Shown here piece by piece: positions 7,593 to 7,807 of a stretch of 7,807 bases of DNA (within the stretch, counting starts at the first letter, position 1; every line of letters starts with the position of its first letter). Position numbers and translations under genes: made by a program. A model generated the notes under the pieces. That model was not told the origin of the DNA. It did not search any database and saw only the letters and a program-made list of their open reading frames with translations. The stretch is from Actinomycetes bacterium (GTDB lineage Bacteria; Actinomycetota; Actinomycetes; Actinomycetales; Demequinaceae): positions 1-7,807 of the forward strand of contig JAEZXC010000078.1 in NCBI GenBank assembly GCA_023442845.1, written 5' to 3'.

Positions 7593-7603
7593 CGTGGATC
7601 ACT
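7588..7603. promoter_or_regulatory. Palindrome 4: CRP/GlxR-like site TGTGA-N6-TCACT
   Basis: TGTGACGTGGATCACT matches the CRP-family consensus TGTGA-N6-TCACA at nine of ten defined positions. Actinobacterial CRP homologues (GlxR in Corynebacterium, Rv3676 in Mycobacterium) use this consensus. The site ends at the TG of the candidate extended -10, so if bound it would more likely block than activate that promoter. Binding is inferred from the motif alone. Confidence 0.5.
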
Positions 7604-7611
7604 GCTAAGTT
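7603..7611 (+). promoter_or_regulatory. Candidate extended -10 promoter of the lipoprotein gene
   Basis: TGC-TAAGTT (7603-7611) has an upstream TG and the TAnnnT form. The transcript would begin near 7618, leaving a leader of about 60 bases that opens with the hairpin at 7621-7640. There is no convincing -35 box; the space where it should be is filled by palindrome 3, as is common for promoters controlled by bound regulators. No better -10 box was found between the hairpin and the ATG. Confidence 0.42.
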
Positions 7612-7620
7612 AGGCGCGCT

Positions 7621-7643
7621 ACGGGAGCACGGGCTCCCGTTTT
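7621..7643 (+). terminator. Hairpin with T-run between purC and the lipoprotein gene
   Basis: ACGGGAGC (7621-7628) and GCTCCCGT (7633-7640) form a perfect 8-bp stem with a 4-base loop, followed by TTTT (7640-7643). This is a normal intrinsic terminator shape and could end the purD-purC transcript about 100 bases past purC. It also lies downstream of the best promoter candidate for the lipoprotein gene, so it may act as an attenuator or a 5' stabilising hairpin of that transcript. Confidence 0.62.
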
Positions 7644-7680
7644 CTATGCCCTCGTACAGGGGGTTCAAGGGAGGAAACAC

Positions 7681-7807
7681 ATGAATTTGCGTCGCATGAG
7701 CACGGTCGGCGTGATTGTTCTTGGCGTTGTTGCGCTGGCAGGCTGCAGCAAGAGCGCTCAGGAGTTCAAGGCAGGCCAGTGCCTCAATGGCCTGCTCGAC
7801 GCCTCGA
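7681..7807 (+). CDS. N-terminal part of a secreted lipoprotein (partial)
   Basis: The ATG at 7681 is preceded by GGGAGG (7669-7674), six bases away. The first 42 codons encode a lipoprotein signal peptide: a basic start MNLRRM, a hydrophobic core STVGVIVLGVVALAG, and the lipobox LAGC with the lipidated cysteine at residue 22. The mature part begins CSKSAQEFKAGQCLNG and leaves the window. The piece FKAGQCLN resembles the short F-x-x-G-x-C motif of small actinobacterial lipoproteins with a septum-formation-like domain, but too little is present to assign it. Signal peptidase II processing and membrane anchoring are well supported by sequence; the function is unknown. The upstream region is rich in possible operators, so the gene is probably regulated. 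Confidence 0.8.
   Translation, partial: MNLRRMSTVGVIVLGVVALAGCSKSAQEFKAGQCLNGLLDAS

Noticed and set aside
6547..7680. A 377-codon open frame antisense to purC and the intergenic region
   Set aside because: It overlaps a certain gene for most of its length, resembles no protein I recognise and has no ribosome site; it is a high-GC shadow.

Overview
The window is high-GC bacterial DNA whose gene content and sequence style point to an actinobacterium, probably of the order Micrococcales (inference; no marker gene is present). The evidence is the strong G/C third-position bias, GTG starts, a TrmH-family protein of actinobacterial type next to class II fructose-bisphosphate aldolase (fba) and purA, and -10 boxes of the TAGGCT type placed directly before start codons.

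Layout: (1) positions 1-98 hold the last 31 codons of an unidentified gene, which converges on a minus-strand DedA membrane protein gene (95-808) with overlapping stop codons. (2) A 65-bp divergent spacer separates dedA from purT (874-2055), which is closely followed by a SPOUT/TrmH RNA methyltransferase gene (2063-2731). (3) fba (2815-3834) has its own strong ribosome site, a possible extended -10 promoter and a very good intrinsic terminator. (4) purA (3942-5234) follows. (5) purD (5330-6625) and purC (6628-7521) form a tight pair behind a likely leaderless promoter. (6) An intergenic region (7522-7680) carries a chain of overlapping palindromes, a promoter candidate and a terminator-like hairpin, ahead of the start of a lipoprotein gene (7681 to the window end).

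Four of the genes act in purine nucleotide synthesis. PurD makes glycinamide ribonucleotide (GAR), PurT formylates it with formate and ATP, PurC makes SAICAR, and PurA commits IMP to AMP. Fba is central glycolysis/gluconeogenesis, and the TrmH protein is an RNA modification enzyme. DedA and the lipoprotein belong to the envelope. All complete genes look intact and of normal family length, with no mobile element, CRISPR array, tRNA or rRNA.

I do not see a new biological system here. The coding part is ordinary housekeeping DNA. The part most worth a second look is the operator-dense region before the lipoprotein gene. Smaller points are the repeated leaderless-start geometry and a serine in place of a usual glycine in the ATP loop of PurT.
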